Assembly (NCBI RefSeq): GCF_042679085.1
Contig: NZ_JBHTLQ010000005.1
Span: forward strand, 62,001 to 126,000
Source: Phenylobacterium conjunctum
GTDB taxonomy: Bacteria > Pseudomonadota > Alphaproteobacteria > Caulobacterales > Caulobacteraceae
DNA length: 64,000 bases
Direction of reading: 5' to 3'
This document shows, piece after piece, positions 1 through 7,574 of the stretch. The translations under genes were made by a program, and so were the position numbers. Numbering within the stretch: the stretch's first letter is position 1; each line of letters opens with the position of its first letter. The notes under the pieces were generated by a model. That model worked only from the letters and a program-made list of their open reading frames with translations. It was not told where the DNA came from and ran no database searches.

Positions 1-817
1 CCGCCGCATAGTTCCGCAGCCCCACTCGGCAGACATCGCGCGCCGCCTGGCTGTGCAGGCCGGACGCCGCCAACTCGGCGTCGACCAGCCCGCCCAGCTC
101 CGCCGAGACGATGTGGAAGGCCATCTGGAAACAGCGTGTCGCCGCCGGCTGGGCGGCGTTCAGCACCAGGGTCTTGGTCGCGGCGTCATAGCGGCGCATC
201 AGGTCGCCAGAACCGTCGCGGACCACGGTCAGGCCCATGGTCTCGCGCAGATAGGTGTCCAGCACCGCTTCCAGATGGACGCCCGCGCCCCCCAGGTTCA
301 GCCGCTCGGCCAGGGCCTCGGCGGCCAGGTCCAGCTCATGCAGATAGTTGTTCTTGTAGTGGAAGAAGTCCCGCACCTCCTCATAGGGCAGGAGGGACGA
401 GGCCGCCGCCGTCTCGTCGACCGCCACGGCGGCGTCAGCCTGGCGCAGCCGGTCCTCGAGCCGCGCATAGGCCCGGTGCAGTTCCAGGAACCGGTGGGCG
501 AAGACGGGCGCGGTGGCCGCCACATGCTTCAGCTCGGTGAAGGACAGGGCGCCTGGCGCATCGTTCAGGCCCGCCGTGGCCTCCCGCAGGTCGGCGATCA
601 GGCGCTGGTCATCGTCGGCGTCCAGGGCCGAGGCGTCCACCTCGAAGGCCTTGATCATGGCCAGCAGCACGCGGGCCGAAACCGGGCGCTGGTTGGCCTC
701 GATCTGCGACAGGTAACTGATCGACAGGCCCAAGAGACCGCTGGCCGCGTCGAGGGTCCAGCCGCGCTCCTGGCGCAGCCGCTTGACCTTCGGGCCGATG
801 AAGAGCTTGTCCGCCAT
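1..817 (-). CDS. ScfR/RamB-type short-chain fatty acyl regulator (3' part cut by window edge)
   Basis: The reverse strand reads from an ATG at 817 straight to the window edge, so the C-terminus is missing. Residues 1-60 form an XRE-type helix-turn-helix (motif LSISYLSQIEANQRPVSARV). The remainder matches the helical, degenerate IrrE-peptidase-like region of the ScfR/RamB family, which senses acyl-CoA status and controls glyoxylate or methylcitrate genes. It is divergent from a MerR gene across a 178-bp gap rich in TTTGCA-like and TTTCGC-like tracts that could be its binding sites. The family call rests on the N-terminal HTH plus the general look of the second half; the regulated genes are unknown. 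Confidence 0.75.
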   Translation of the reverse strand, partial: MADKLFIGPKVKRLRQERGWTLDAASGLLGLSISYLSQIEANQRPVSARVLLAMIKAFEVDASALDADDDQRLIADLREATAGLNDAPGALSFTELKHVAATAPVFAHRFLELHRAYARLEDRLRQADAAVAVDETAAASSLLPYEEVRDFFHYKNNYLHELDLAAEALAERLNLGGAGVHLEAVLDTYLRETMGLTVVRDGSGDLMRRYDAATKTLVLNAAQPAATRCFQMAFHIVSAELGGLVDAELAASGLHSQAARDVCRVGLRNYAA

Positions 818-958
818 CAGTTTCGCAATTTTGCAGTTTCACAAGTTGCGCTGCGAGCGCGTTCACACCTTGGCCCATTTCCGCGGGCCATGCAGCAGGA
901 AATTGCTGACTTTTTTGCCGTGCCGGTGCGTAAGGTGTTTCGCAGCTTCACACGGCAA

Positions 959-970
959 GCGAAATTTCGC
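959..970. promoter_or_regulatory. 12-bp perfect palindrome in a divergent promoter
   Basis: GCGAAATTTCGC is self-complementary and lies 26 bp before the MerR start codon, within the ScfR/MerR divergent gap. A spaced, AT-centred palindrome here is a plausible operator. Which of the two regulators binds it is unknown. Confidence 0.35.
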
Positions 971-995
971 GGCCGCATCGAGACGGGAGATTTCT

Positions 996-1358
996 ATGGC
1001 GACGGCGACCCGGTCCATGGCGACCATCACCCAACTTTCCGAACTCTACGGCCTGACCCCGCGCGCCATCCGCTTCTACGAGGAGCGTGGCCTGGTCGAG
1101 AGCGGTCGCGACATGTTCAACCGCCGCCTCTACGACATGGACGCCCGCGAGCGCCTGCGCGCCATCGCTGAGCTGCGCCGCGCCGGCCTGGGCCTGGAAG
1201 AGATCGAAACCATCCTGAGCCTGGAAGACGGCGAAGCGCGCCACGCTCAGATCCTGGACGCCCTGGACCGCCGTCGCGCCCAACTGGAAGGCGACCTGAA
1301 CGTCCTGCGCGTCGCCATCGACCGCTACCAAGGCCAGACCCAGCGGGTCGCCGCCTAA
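996..1358 (+). CDS. MerR-family transcriptional regulator, small
   Basis: A 120-residue protein. Residues about 8-75 form the MerR winged helix (ITQLSELYGLTPRAIRFYEE, then GLVESGRDMFNRRLYD), followed by a short dimerisation helix containing LEGDLNVLRVAIDRY. There is no C-terminal effector domain and no cysteine cluster, so it is not a metal sensor of the MerR/CueR type. It resembles the short alphaproteobacterial MerR proteins found next to fatty-acid genes. The start was placed at ATG 996 because a purine-rich AGACGGGAGA lies just upstream; an open frame extending to 783 would run into the divergent promoter. The stop overlaps the convergent neighbour by 4 bp. Confidence 0.8.
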   Translation: MATATRSMATITQLSELYGLTPRAIRFYEERGLVESGRDMFNRRLYDMDARERLRAIAELRRAGLGLEEIETILSLEDGEARHAQILDALDRRRAQLEGDLNVLRVAIDRYQGQTQRVAA

Positions 1359-1795
1359 AAACGGGCCGGCAGGGGCTGGAGATCCGGCGAGACCCAGCCC
1401 CGCCGCGCTTCGACCGAGAACAGTCGGTCCTTGCTCCAGTAGGTGAGCAGCCAGCCCGAACCGCCGAGTTCGGTCTCCATCAGCCTATCGACCACCTCGT
1501 GCAGCGGCCTGTCCCCCCAGGCCGCCAGCACCGCTTGCGCCGCATGGATCGAGGCCAGGGTGATGGTCTCGTGATAGCCGGAGCTGTCGCTGTTCTCGAC
1601 GCCGGTTGCGGTGTTGTAGGCCCGGATCATGTCCGGCATGGCGGCCGGCAGGTCGAGATCCGGCCGCGCCCGCAAAAGCCAGAGCGCGGCGGCGAAATGA
1701 CCCGCATGGGTCCATTCAGCCTTGGGCAGGCTGCGGTCGCTGAATCGCAGGCCCAGATGGGCCACGGCGTCGTCATCGGGGTAGAACTTGGTCAT
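1355..1795 (-). CDS. Conserved-looking protein of unknown function
   Basis: A 146-residue soluble protein with no signal peptide or membrane segment. It has a Trp/His-rich core (EWTHAGHFAAALWLLRAR, then SGYHETITLASIHAAQ) that could bind a ligand or metal, but I do not recognise a family with confidence. The start at ATG 1795 is preceded by AAGGAACACCC, a good ribosome-binding site; a longer frame starting at 1837 has none. A hairpin plus T-run and a 26-codon Gln-rich frame lie directly upstream on the same strand, suggesting its transcription is attenuated. Convergent with the MerR gene, overlapping it by 4 bp. Confidence 0.6.
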   Translation of the reverse strand: MTKFYPDDDAVAHLGLRFSDRSLPKAEWTHAGHFAAALWLLRARPDLDLPAAMPDMIRAYNTATGVENSDSSGYHETITLASIHAAQAVLAAWGDRPLHEVVDRLMETELGGSGWLLTYWSKDRLFSVEARRGWVSPDLQPLPARF

Positions 1796-1838
1796 CGGGT
1801 GTTCCTTGGTTGGAAGAGGACCCCGGACAGCGGACACG

Positions 1839-1862
1839 AAAAACCCCGCCGGCCGGGCGGGG
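1839..1862 (-). terminator. Intrinsic terminator / candidate attenuator
   Basis: On the reverse strand a GC-rich stem (CCCCGCC pairing with GGCGGGG around a 5-nt loop) is followed at once by TTTTT. It sits about 45 bp before the start codon of the 1355-1795 gene and 28 bp after the stop of a short Gln-rich frame. A terminator upstream of a gene rather than after one implies either termination of a short upstream RNA or attenuation. Confidence 0.65.
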
Positions 1863-1890
1863 TGGCGGGTTCGGATCCTGTGCTGAAAAT

Positions 1891-1971
1891 CTAGGCCAGG
1901 ACCTGCGCGCGCGCCAACGCCGCCGAAGACGGGCGTTGCTGCTGCTGATTTCTGCGCGCGGCGTGAACCAT
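1891..1971 (-). CDS. Candidate leader peptide (26 aa) with four consecutive Gln codons
   Basis: Reverse-strand ATG 1971 to TAG 1891 encodes 26 residues with RRNQQQQRPSS in the middle; the Gln codons are CAG CAG CAG CAA (1947-1936). The CAA overlaps the left arm of a 7-bp perfect hairpin (CAACGCC/GGCGTTG, 1915-1938), and an intrinsic terminator follows at 1862-1839, then the 1355-1795 gene. This is the order of a translation-coupled attenuator. No clear Shine-Dalgarno is visible. A TTGACG at 2006-2001 would place transcription start close to the ATG, so a leaderless start is possible. It could also be chance. Confidence 0.4.
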   Translation of the reverse strand: MVHAARRNQQQQRPSSAALARAQVLA

Positions 1972-2142
1972 GGCCCAGGTTTGCCGTTCTGCGCCCCGGT
2001 CGTCAATGCGGTCCCGGTCCAGGTAGGCGACATGTCCAGGCCGCAACCCGGCGCCACCTTCGCGACAAGGGCGCGCAATACGCTCGCAACACGAAGCGCC
2101 GAGAGGTGAGTCCGTTCGCTTCGGCGCAGTAAGAGGTTCCGC

Positions 2143-4554
2143 TTGAAATTCTCCCCGACCCCTCCGCCGTTCTCCGCCAGCCTGCGTCAGCTGCTGATGG
2201 CGGGCGTTGTCGCCCTGGCGGCCTCGCCGGCCCTGGCCCAGACCACACCCGCCGCACAGGCCAAGACCCCTGTCGAGGCCGATGACGTCACCGAGGTTGA
2301 GGGCATCACCGTCACGGCGTCCGGTCGGCTGCCCGGCGCGGTGGTCGGCGACATTCCGGCCGAAGTGACCCTGACGCCGCGCGAGATCCGGGCCTATGGC
2401 GCGGCCAATGTCACCGAGCTGATCGCCGCCCTGGCGCCCCAGACCACCACCTCGCGCGGCGGCGCGGCCGGCGGACGGCCCGTGGTCCTGGTCAATGGCG
2501 CGCGGGTCTCCAGCTTCCGCGAGATCCACGACATCCCGACCGAGGCCATCGTTCGGGTCGACATCCTGCCGGAGGAGGTCGCGCTCAAATACGGCTACCG
2601 GGCCGACCAGAAGGTCGTGAACCTGGTCCTGCGTCGCCGCTTCAACGCCCTGACCGCCCAGGCCGGCTACAAGTTCGGCACGGCCAGCGGCGGCGCCGAC
2701 GTGTCCGATATCGACCTGAACCAACTCACCATCCGCGACGGCTCGCGGCTGATGATCGACGCCAAGGCGAGCGACCAGAACCGGCTCTTGGAGACCGACC
2801 GCAACCTGGCGGCGCCCCGGTCCGACGCCGCCTATCGCACCCTGATCCCGGACCAGCAGACCTGGGCGCTCAACACGGTGCTGACCAAGCCTCTCTGGGA
2901 AGGCGGCGCGGGGACGGTCAATCTCAGCCTGGAGTCCGCCGACACCACCAGCCTGCTGGGCCTGAACACCGTGGCCTCAGGGCCGCTCACCCGCGACGGC
3001 TCCGTCGTCACTGGGCATCTCGGCGGGGCGCTGAACGGCGGCTTCCAAGGCTGGCGCTGGTCCGCCACCGCCAATCTCGACCGCACCGAGACGGACAGTG
3101 CGACCCAGCGGATCCTGTCCGGCGTGGGCTATCGCGACACCTCGAACTCGGTCTCCACCAGCTTCGACAGCCAGGCGGACATCAGCGGCTCGCCCTTCCG
3201 GCTGCCGGCCGGGGCGGTGAACACCATCCTGACCGTGGGCTACGAGTCCACCAAGCTGGAGAGCGACTCGGTGCGCGCCGGCGTCGCCCGCTCCGGCGAG
3301 CTGTCCCGCGACACGGCCAGCGCCAAGTTGAACGTCGACCTGCCCCTGGCCAGCGTCCGCAACGACGTCCTCGCCGGGCTCGGCGACCTGACGGTCAACC
3401 TCAACCTGGCCAGCGACCAGCTCTCCGACTTCGGCAATCTGTCCACGGTGGGCTATGGCCTCAACTGGTCGCCGGTGAAGCCCGTCCGCCTCATCGCCTC
3501 GGTGACCCGCGACCAGGGCGCGCCCACCCTGCAGCAGATCGGCGACCCGGAGCAGGTGACGCCCGGCGTCCAGGTCTATGACTTCCGCACCGGCCAGACG
3601 GTGGTGATCTCCCGCCTCGACGGTGGCAATCGCGCCCTGGACGCCCAGGAGGGCAGGGTGATGAAGCTGGGCCTCAACCTCACGCCCTGGTCCAAGGTCA
3701 ACCTGACCTTCAGCGCCGACTATATCGACAGCCGGACCGACAACCTGATCTCCAGCTTCCCCAGCGCCTCGACCCAGGTGGAGGCGGCCTTCCCGGACCG
3801 GTTCATCCGCAGCGCGGCGGGCCAGTTGATCCAGATCGACGCCCGGCCGGTGAACTTCGACCGGCGCGACACCTCGGAATTGCGCACCGGCTTCAACTAC
3901 CGCCGCAGCTTCGGGCCTCAGCCGAACTTCCCCCGCGGCCCGATGGGCGGCGCCGGTGGCGATGGGCCGCCGCCGGGAGGTCCCCCTCCGGGCGGTGGCC
4001 ACGGATTCGGCGGACCGGGATTTGGCGGGGGCGGCTTCGGTGGTCCGGGCGGCTTCACCCCACCGCGCGGCATGGGCATGTTCCAGATCGGCCTCTATCA
4101 CACGGTCAAGTTCACGGATGAGATCACCATCCGGCCGGGCCTGCCCAAGCTCGACCTGCTGGACGGCGCCGCCATCGGCTCGGGCGGCGGCACGCCAAAG
4201 AACCAGGTCGATCTCCAGGCCAACCTGACCCGCAACGGCCTGGGCGCCTCGCTGCAGGCGCACTGGGACGAGGGAACCCGGGTCGTGGGGTCCGGCGCCA
4301 TCGGCGCCCAGGACCTCAGCTTCTCGGACCTGACGACGGTCAATCTGCGTCTGTTCGCCGACCTGGGCTTCCAGCCGGCCCTGCAGAAGCACCCCTTCTT
4401 CCGGCGCTCGCGGCTGGTGGTCTCCATCGACAACCTGTTCGACGAAAAGCAGACCGTCACGGCCAGCGATGGCACGACCCCGGTCACCTACCAGGCCGAC
4501 TATCTCGACCCTCGGGGGCGAACGGTGAAGGTGTCCTTCCGCAAGCTGTTCTAG
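2143..4554 (+). CDS. TonB-dependent receptor-like outer-membrane protein with Gly/Pro-rich insert
   Basis: 803 residues. A signal peptide (residues 1-32, ending ASPALAQ) is followed by a plug domain (about 50-165, with VLVNGARV and a VVNLVLRRRF end) and a beta-barrel finishing in KVSFRKLF, whose terminal Phe is the outer-membrane insertion signature. The start is TTG 2143, chosen because AAGAGG lies 6 bp upstream. Residues about 598-642 are almost entirely Gly, Pro and Phe, unlike the rest of the barrel, and probably form a surface loop. This plug type is common in caulobacters and sphingomonads, and the ligand is unknown. It stands directly upstream of the CoA-ligase block but that block has its own promoter motif. 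Confidence 0.85.
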   Translation: MKFSPTPPPFSASLRQLLMAGVVALAASPALAQTTPAAQAKTPVEADDVTEVEGITVTASGRLPGAVVGDIPAEVTLTPREIRAYGAANVTELIAALAPQTTTSRGGAAGGRPVVLVNGARVSSFREIHDIPTEAIVRVDILPEEVALKYGYRADQKVVNLVLRRRFNALTAQAGYKFGTASGGADVSDIDLNQLTIRDGSRLMIDAKASDQNRLLETDRNLAAPRSDAAYRTLIPDQQTWALNTVLTKPLWEGGAGTVNLSLESADTTSLLGLNTVASGPLTRDGSVVTGHLGGALNGGFQGWRWSATANLDRTETDSATQRILSGVGYRDTSNSVSTSFDSQADISGSPFRLPAGAVNTILTVGYESTKLESDSVRAGVARSGELSRDTASAKLNVDLPLASVRNDVLAGLGDLTVNLNLASDQLSDFGNLSTVGYGLNWSPVKPVRLIASVTRDQGAPTLQQIGDPEQVTPGVQVYDFRTGQTVVISRLDGGNRALDAQEGRVMKLGLNLTPWSKVNLTFSADYIDSRTDNLISSFPSASTQVEAAFPDRFIRSAAGQLIQIDARPVNFDRRDTSELRTGFNYRRSFGPQPNFPRGPMGGAGGDGPPPGGPPPGGGHGFGGPGFGGGGFGGPGGFTPPRGMGMFQIGLYHTVKFTDEITIRPGLPKLDLLDGAAIGSGGGTPKNQVDLQANLTRNGLGASLQAHWDEGTRVVGSGAIGAQDLSFSDLTTVNLRLFADLGFQPALQKHPFFRRSRLVVSIDNLFDEKQTVTASDGTTPVTYQADYLDPRGRTVKVSFRKLF

Positions 4555-4573
4555 GCGCCTGCGCTCGGGGTCG

Positions 4574-4588
4574 CTTGCAATACGATAC
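4574..4588 (+). promoter_or_regulatory. Shared promoter-proximal motif, copy 1
   Basis: CTTGCAATACGATAC lies 46 bp before the TTG start of the acyl-CoA ligase gene. It belongs to a set of near-identical 15-mers (consensus CTTGCATAACGAAAC, usually preceded by TCG) at 7524, 8635, 9591, 15111, 26947 (reverse) and 43440. Role as operator or core promoter is inferred from position only. Confidence 0.55.
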
Positions 4589-4634
4589 TGACTATGCGAG
4601 CTCTGTGGCTAACCAGAAAATAGGGAGAGCCGCC

Positions 4635-6326
4635 TTGCGTCCGAGTCCGCCCGAGCGTGTCGCCGAGTATCGCCGTCTAGGCTGGTGGCGAGGGGAGACG
4701 GTGGACGCCCTGTTCCGCCGCGGCGTGGCTGTCCAACGCGGCGCCGAGGCCCTGGCGGACGCACCTAACCGCGAGGCGTTGGTGGGCTCTGCGCCCCGCC
4801 GCCTGACCTGGGACCAGGCGGACGCCGCCGTCGACGCCCTGTGCCATGCCCTTGCGGGGCTGGGCGTGGGCCGCGGCGACGTGGTGGCGACCCAGCTTCC
4901 TAATCTGGTGGAGGGCGTGCTCGCCTTCCTGGCCTGCGCGCGGATGGGGGCGATCCTCAGCCCGGTCGCCATGGCCTATCGCGGCCACGAACTGCGCCAG
5001 ATCCTGCCGGTGGTGGAGCCCAAGGTCTATCTGACGGTCGGCGCCTTCCATGGCTGCGACCACGCCGCGATGCTGACCGAGCTGAAGCGGGAAGGGGTGA
5101 CCGCCGCCGAGATCATCACTCTGGCCGATGAGGCGCCGGATGGCGCCCATCGCCTGTCGGACCTGATCGCCCAGGCGTCCACCGCGCCCTATCCGACCAC
5201 GGCCGACCTCGACGCCGCCGAGGGCCTGACCATCTGCTGGACCTCCGGCACCGAGGCCATGCCCAAGGGCGTGCCGCGGCACCACGACCACTGGGTGGTC
5301 AATGGCGAAGCCCTGGTGGAGGCGGCCGGCCTGATGCCCGGCGACACGGTCCTGAACCCGTTCCCGCTGATCAATATCGCGGCCATCGGCGGCATGCTGA
5401 TGACCTGGCTGCAGTGCCAGGGCCGGCTGGTCCAGCACCATCCCTTCGACCTGCCGATCTTCCTGCGCCAGATGCAGGAGGAGAAGGTCGCCTACACCGT
5501 CGCCCCGCCAGCCGTGCTCAACATGCTGCTGCAGAACGAAGCCCTGCTGTCGGCCACCAACCTGTCGGCCTTGCGCTGCCTGGGCTCGGGCTCGGCGCCC
5601 CTGTCGCCCTGGATGGTCAAGGGCTGGCAGGAACGCCACGGCGTCACGGTCATGAACGTGTTCGGCTCCAACGAGGGCTGCTCGCTGTTCTCCACCGGCG
5701 AGGCCATTCCGGACGCCGAGCAACGCGCCCGGTTCTTCCCGAGGTTTGGCGCGCAGGGCGTTGAATGGCCTGCGCAATTCCCGGCCAAGATCCGCACGCG
5801 CCTGGTCGATCTGGCCACGGGGCAGGAGATCACCCAGCCGGGGATCGAGGGCGAGCTGCGCATCAGCGGCGCCATGACCTTCGACGGCTACTACAAGGCC
5901 CCAGACCTGACCCGCGCCGCCTTCGACGACCAGGGTTTCTTCCGCACCGGCGACCTGTTCGAAATCGCTCCGGACGGCGGCGGCCGCTTCTATCGCTTCG
6001 TCGGCCGCTGCAAGGAGATCATCATCCGCGGCGGCCAGAACATCTCGCCGGCCGAGCTGGACGTCCTGGTGGAAAGCCACCCCAAGGTCCGCGAGGGCGC
6101 CTGCGTCGCCTATCCCGACGAGCGCCTGGGCGAGCGGGTCTGCGCGGTGGTGGCCCTGAAGCCCGGCGTTGAGGCCCTGACCCTGGACGAGTTGAACGCC
6201 CACCTGAAGGCCCACGACATCGCCACCTTCAAGCTGCCAGAAAAGCTGCGAATCGTAGAGGCCCTGCCGCGCAATCCCCTGAACAAGGTTCTGCGGCGGG
6301 ATTTGGGGGGCGTGGCTGCGTCCTGA
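4635..6326 (+). CDS. Acyl-CoA ligase (AMP-forming, class I adenylate-forming family)
   Basis: 563 residues. It activates a carboxylic acid to the acyl-adenylate and then the CoA thioester. The phosphate-binding loop is seen as ICWTSGTEAMPKGVP, the adenine-binding motif as NVFGSNEG, the hinge region as FFRTGDLFEI and FVGRCKEIIIRGGQN, and the C-terminal catalytic Lys in NPLNKVLRRDL. This resembles cyclohexanecarboxylate- and medium-chain acyl-CoA ligases. I use TTG 4635 because AGGGAGA lies 7 bp upstream; a frame open from 4575 would begin inside the promoter motif. It heads the catabolic block; substrate unknown. Confidence 0.85.
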   Translation: MRPSPPERVAEYRRLGWWRGETVDALFRRGVAVQRGAEALADAPNREALVGSAPRRLTWDQADAAVDALCHALAGLGVGRGDVVATQLPNLVEGVLAFLACARMGAILSPVAMAYRGHELRQILPVVEPKVYLTVGAFHGCDHAAMLTELKREGVTAAEIITLADEAPDGAHRLSDLIAQASTAPYPTTADLDAAEGLTICWTSGTEAMPKGVPRHHDHWVVNGEALVEAAGLMPGDTVLNPFPLINIAAIGGMLMTWLQCQGRLVQHHPFDLPIFLRQMQEEKVAYTVAPPAVLNMLLQNEALLSATNLSALRCLGSGSAPLSPWMVKGWQERHGVTVMNVFGSNEGCSLFSTGEAIPDAEQRARFFPRFGAQGVEWPAQFPAKIRTRLVDLATGQEITQPGIEGELRISGAMTFDGYYKAPDLTRAAFDDQGFFRTGDLFEIAPDGGGRFYRFVGRCKEIIIRGGQNISPAELDVLVESHPKVREGACVAYPDERLGERVCAVVALKPGVEALTLDELNAHLKAHDIATFKLPEKLRIVEALPRNPLNKVLRRDLGGVAAS

Positions 6327-6435
6327 GCGGACAATTGATCCAAAGCAACTTGGCTGGCGGCGAATGCAGCTTGCGCAAGCGGACTCGTTCCGCGACTTTC
6401 AGGCCCCGATATTGAAAGGGCTCTGACGAGACGCG

Positions 6436-7377
6436 ATGGCCGCTCCGAAGTTCATTCGCACCTGTTCGATCTGGCGGGCGCTGGAGGTTGTCGGCGACAC
6501 CTCGGTCCTCTTGATCCTTGAGGCGAGCTGGATCGGCGCCCGTCGGTTCGATGAGTTCCGGGCCCGCACCGGCCTGCTGCAGACCCTGCTCAGTGATCGC
6601 CTCAAGCGGCTGGTGGCCGCCGGCGTGCTGGAAAAGGCCCTCTACAGCGAGGCGCCGCCCCGCTTTGAATACAGGATGACCGCCAAGGGGCGCGACCTCT
6701 ACTGGCCGGCCCTGATGATGCTGCGCTGGGAGCGCCGCTGGGCGCCCCAGGAGGGCAAGCTGCAGCTGCGCCTGCGCCACCGCACCTGTGGCCACGTCTT
6801 CGAGCCGGTGCCCACCTGCCTGAAGTGCGGCGACGAGATCAGCGCCCGCGACGTGGACTGGACCGAAGGCCCCGGCGTCGGCTGGATGGCCGCCCGCTAC
6901 AGCCGCCGCCGCCAGCAGCGCCATGCCGCCGAGGGCGCCTCGGGCATGATGGTCGACGTGGCCCAGATCACCGGCGACCGTTGGGCGAGCCTGGTCCTGC
7001 GCTCAATCTTCACCGGCCTGCGCCGGTTCGACGAGATTCACCGCGACACCGCCATGGCCACGAACATCCTGTCGGAGCGCCTGTCCTGGCTGACGGCCCA
7101 GGGTGTGATCCGGGTGCACGAGCTTGGCGGCCGCCGGTTCGAGTACCGGCTGACCGAGAAGGGCGTCGACTACTATCCCGTCCTGCTCATGCTGATGCGC
7201 TGGGGCGATCAGTACTATGTCTCCCCAGAAGGCCCGCCGCTGCTCCTGCGCCACAAGGCCGACGGCCACGACCTCGAGCCGGCCGTCACCTGCTCCTGCT
7301 GCAGCCAGCCGGTCGAACCCCACGACGTGACCTTCGAGGTGGTCGAGGCGGCGCGGGTGCTGGAGCCGGCCGAGTGA
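6436..7377 (+). CDS. Tandem HxlR-HxlR transcriptional regulator with Cys motifs
   Basis: 313 residues made of two HxlR winged-helix units. The first covers about 8-105 (RRFDEFRARTGLLQTLLSDR, then EYRMTAKGRDLYWPALMMLR), the second about 175-265 (RRFDEIHRDTAMATNILSER, then EYRLTEKGVDYY). Each is followed by a small Cys-containing segment, CGHVFEPVPTCLKCGDEI and then TCSCCSQPVEP, resembling a zinc ribbon. Normal HxlR proteins are about 100-150 residues and dimerise, so this is a fused pseudo-dimer. A paralogue is at 16929-17876. It lies between two genes that carry the shared 15-bp motif and is a candidate controller of it. Confidence 0.85.
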   Translation: MAAPKFIRTCSIWRALEVVGDTSVLLILEASWIGARRFDEFRARTGLLQTLLSDRLKRLVAAGVLEKALYSEAPPRFEYRMTAKGRDLYWPALMMLRWERRWAPQEGKLQLRLRHRTCGHVFEPVPTCLKCGDEISARDVDWTEGPGVGWMAARYSRRRQQRHAAEGASGMMVDVAQITGDRWASLVLRSIFTGLRRFDEIHRDTAMATNILSERLSWLTAQGVIRVHELGGRRFEYRLTEKGVDYYPVLLMLMRWGDQYYVSPEGPPLLLRHKADGHDLEPAVTCSCCSQPVEPHDVTFEVVEAARVLEPAE

Positions 7378-7383
7378 CCCAAG

Positions 7384-7503
7384 GTGTCATCCCGGTTTCG
7401 GCGTAGCCGAAGACCGGGACCCATAGACACCGATCTATCCGGAAAGCCCCGCGCATCTGGGTCCCGCACTTCCGCGGCTCCGCCGCTCCATGCGGGATGA
7501 CAC
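7384..7503. repeat. Intergenic palindromic repeat element
   Basis: The element starts with a hairpin-forming block (CCCGGTTTCGGCGTAGCC... pairing with itself), and ends with GCGCATCTGGGTCCCG ... CGGGATGACAC at 7451-7503. The same two end blocks recur at 14884-14930 around a different loop, so it is a dispersed family of about 50-120 bp. Such elements are common between genes of caulobacters. It fills most of the 7378-7523 gap. Confidence 0.7.
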
Positions 7504-7523
7504 GTGGGAGCGCGCTCTAGTCA

Positions 7524-7538
7524 CTTTCATAACGATAC
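7524..7538 (+). promoter_or_regulatory. Shared promoter-proximal motif, copy 2
   Basis: CTTTCATAACGATAC, 36 bp before the ATG at 7575; 13 of 15 positions agree with CTTGCATAACGAAAC. Confidence 0.55.
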
Positions 7539-7574
7539 GAAGTCCGCTAGACCTCCGCCCAAGGGAGGACAGGC

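Noticed and set aside
53..1171. A 372-codon plus-strand frame at the window start
   Set aside because: It is antisense to the ScfR-like gene and runs in another frame over the MerR gene, both of which have clear motifs.
2977..4392. A 471-codon minus-strand frame
   Set aside because: Shadow of the first TonB-dependent receptor gene; no domain, and no promoter or ribosome site.
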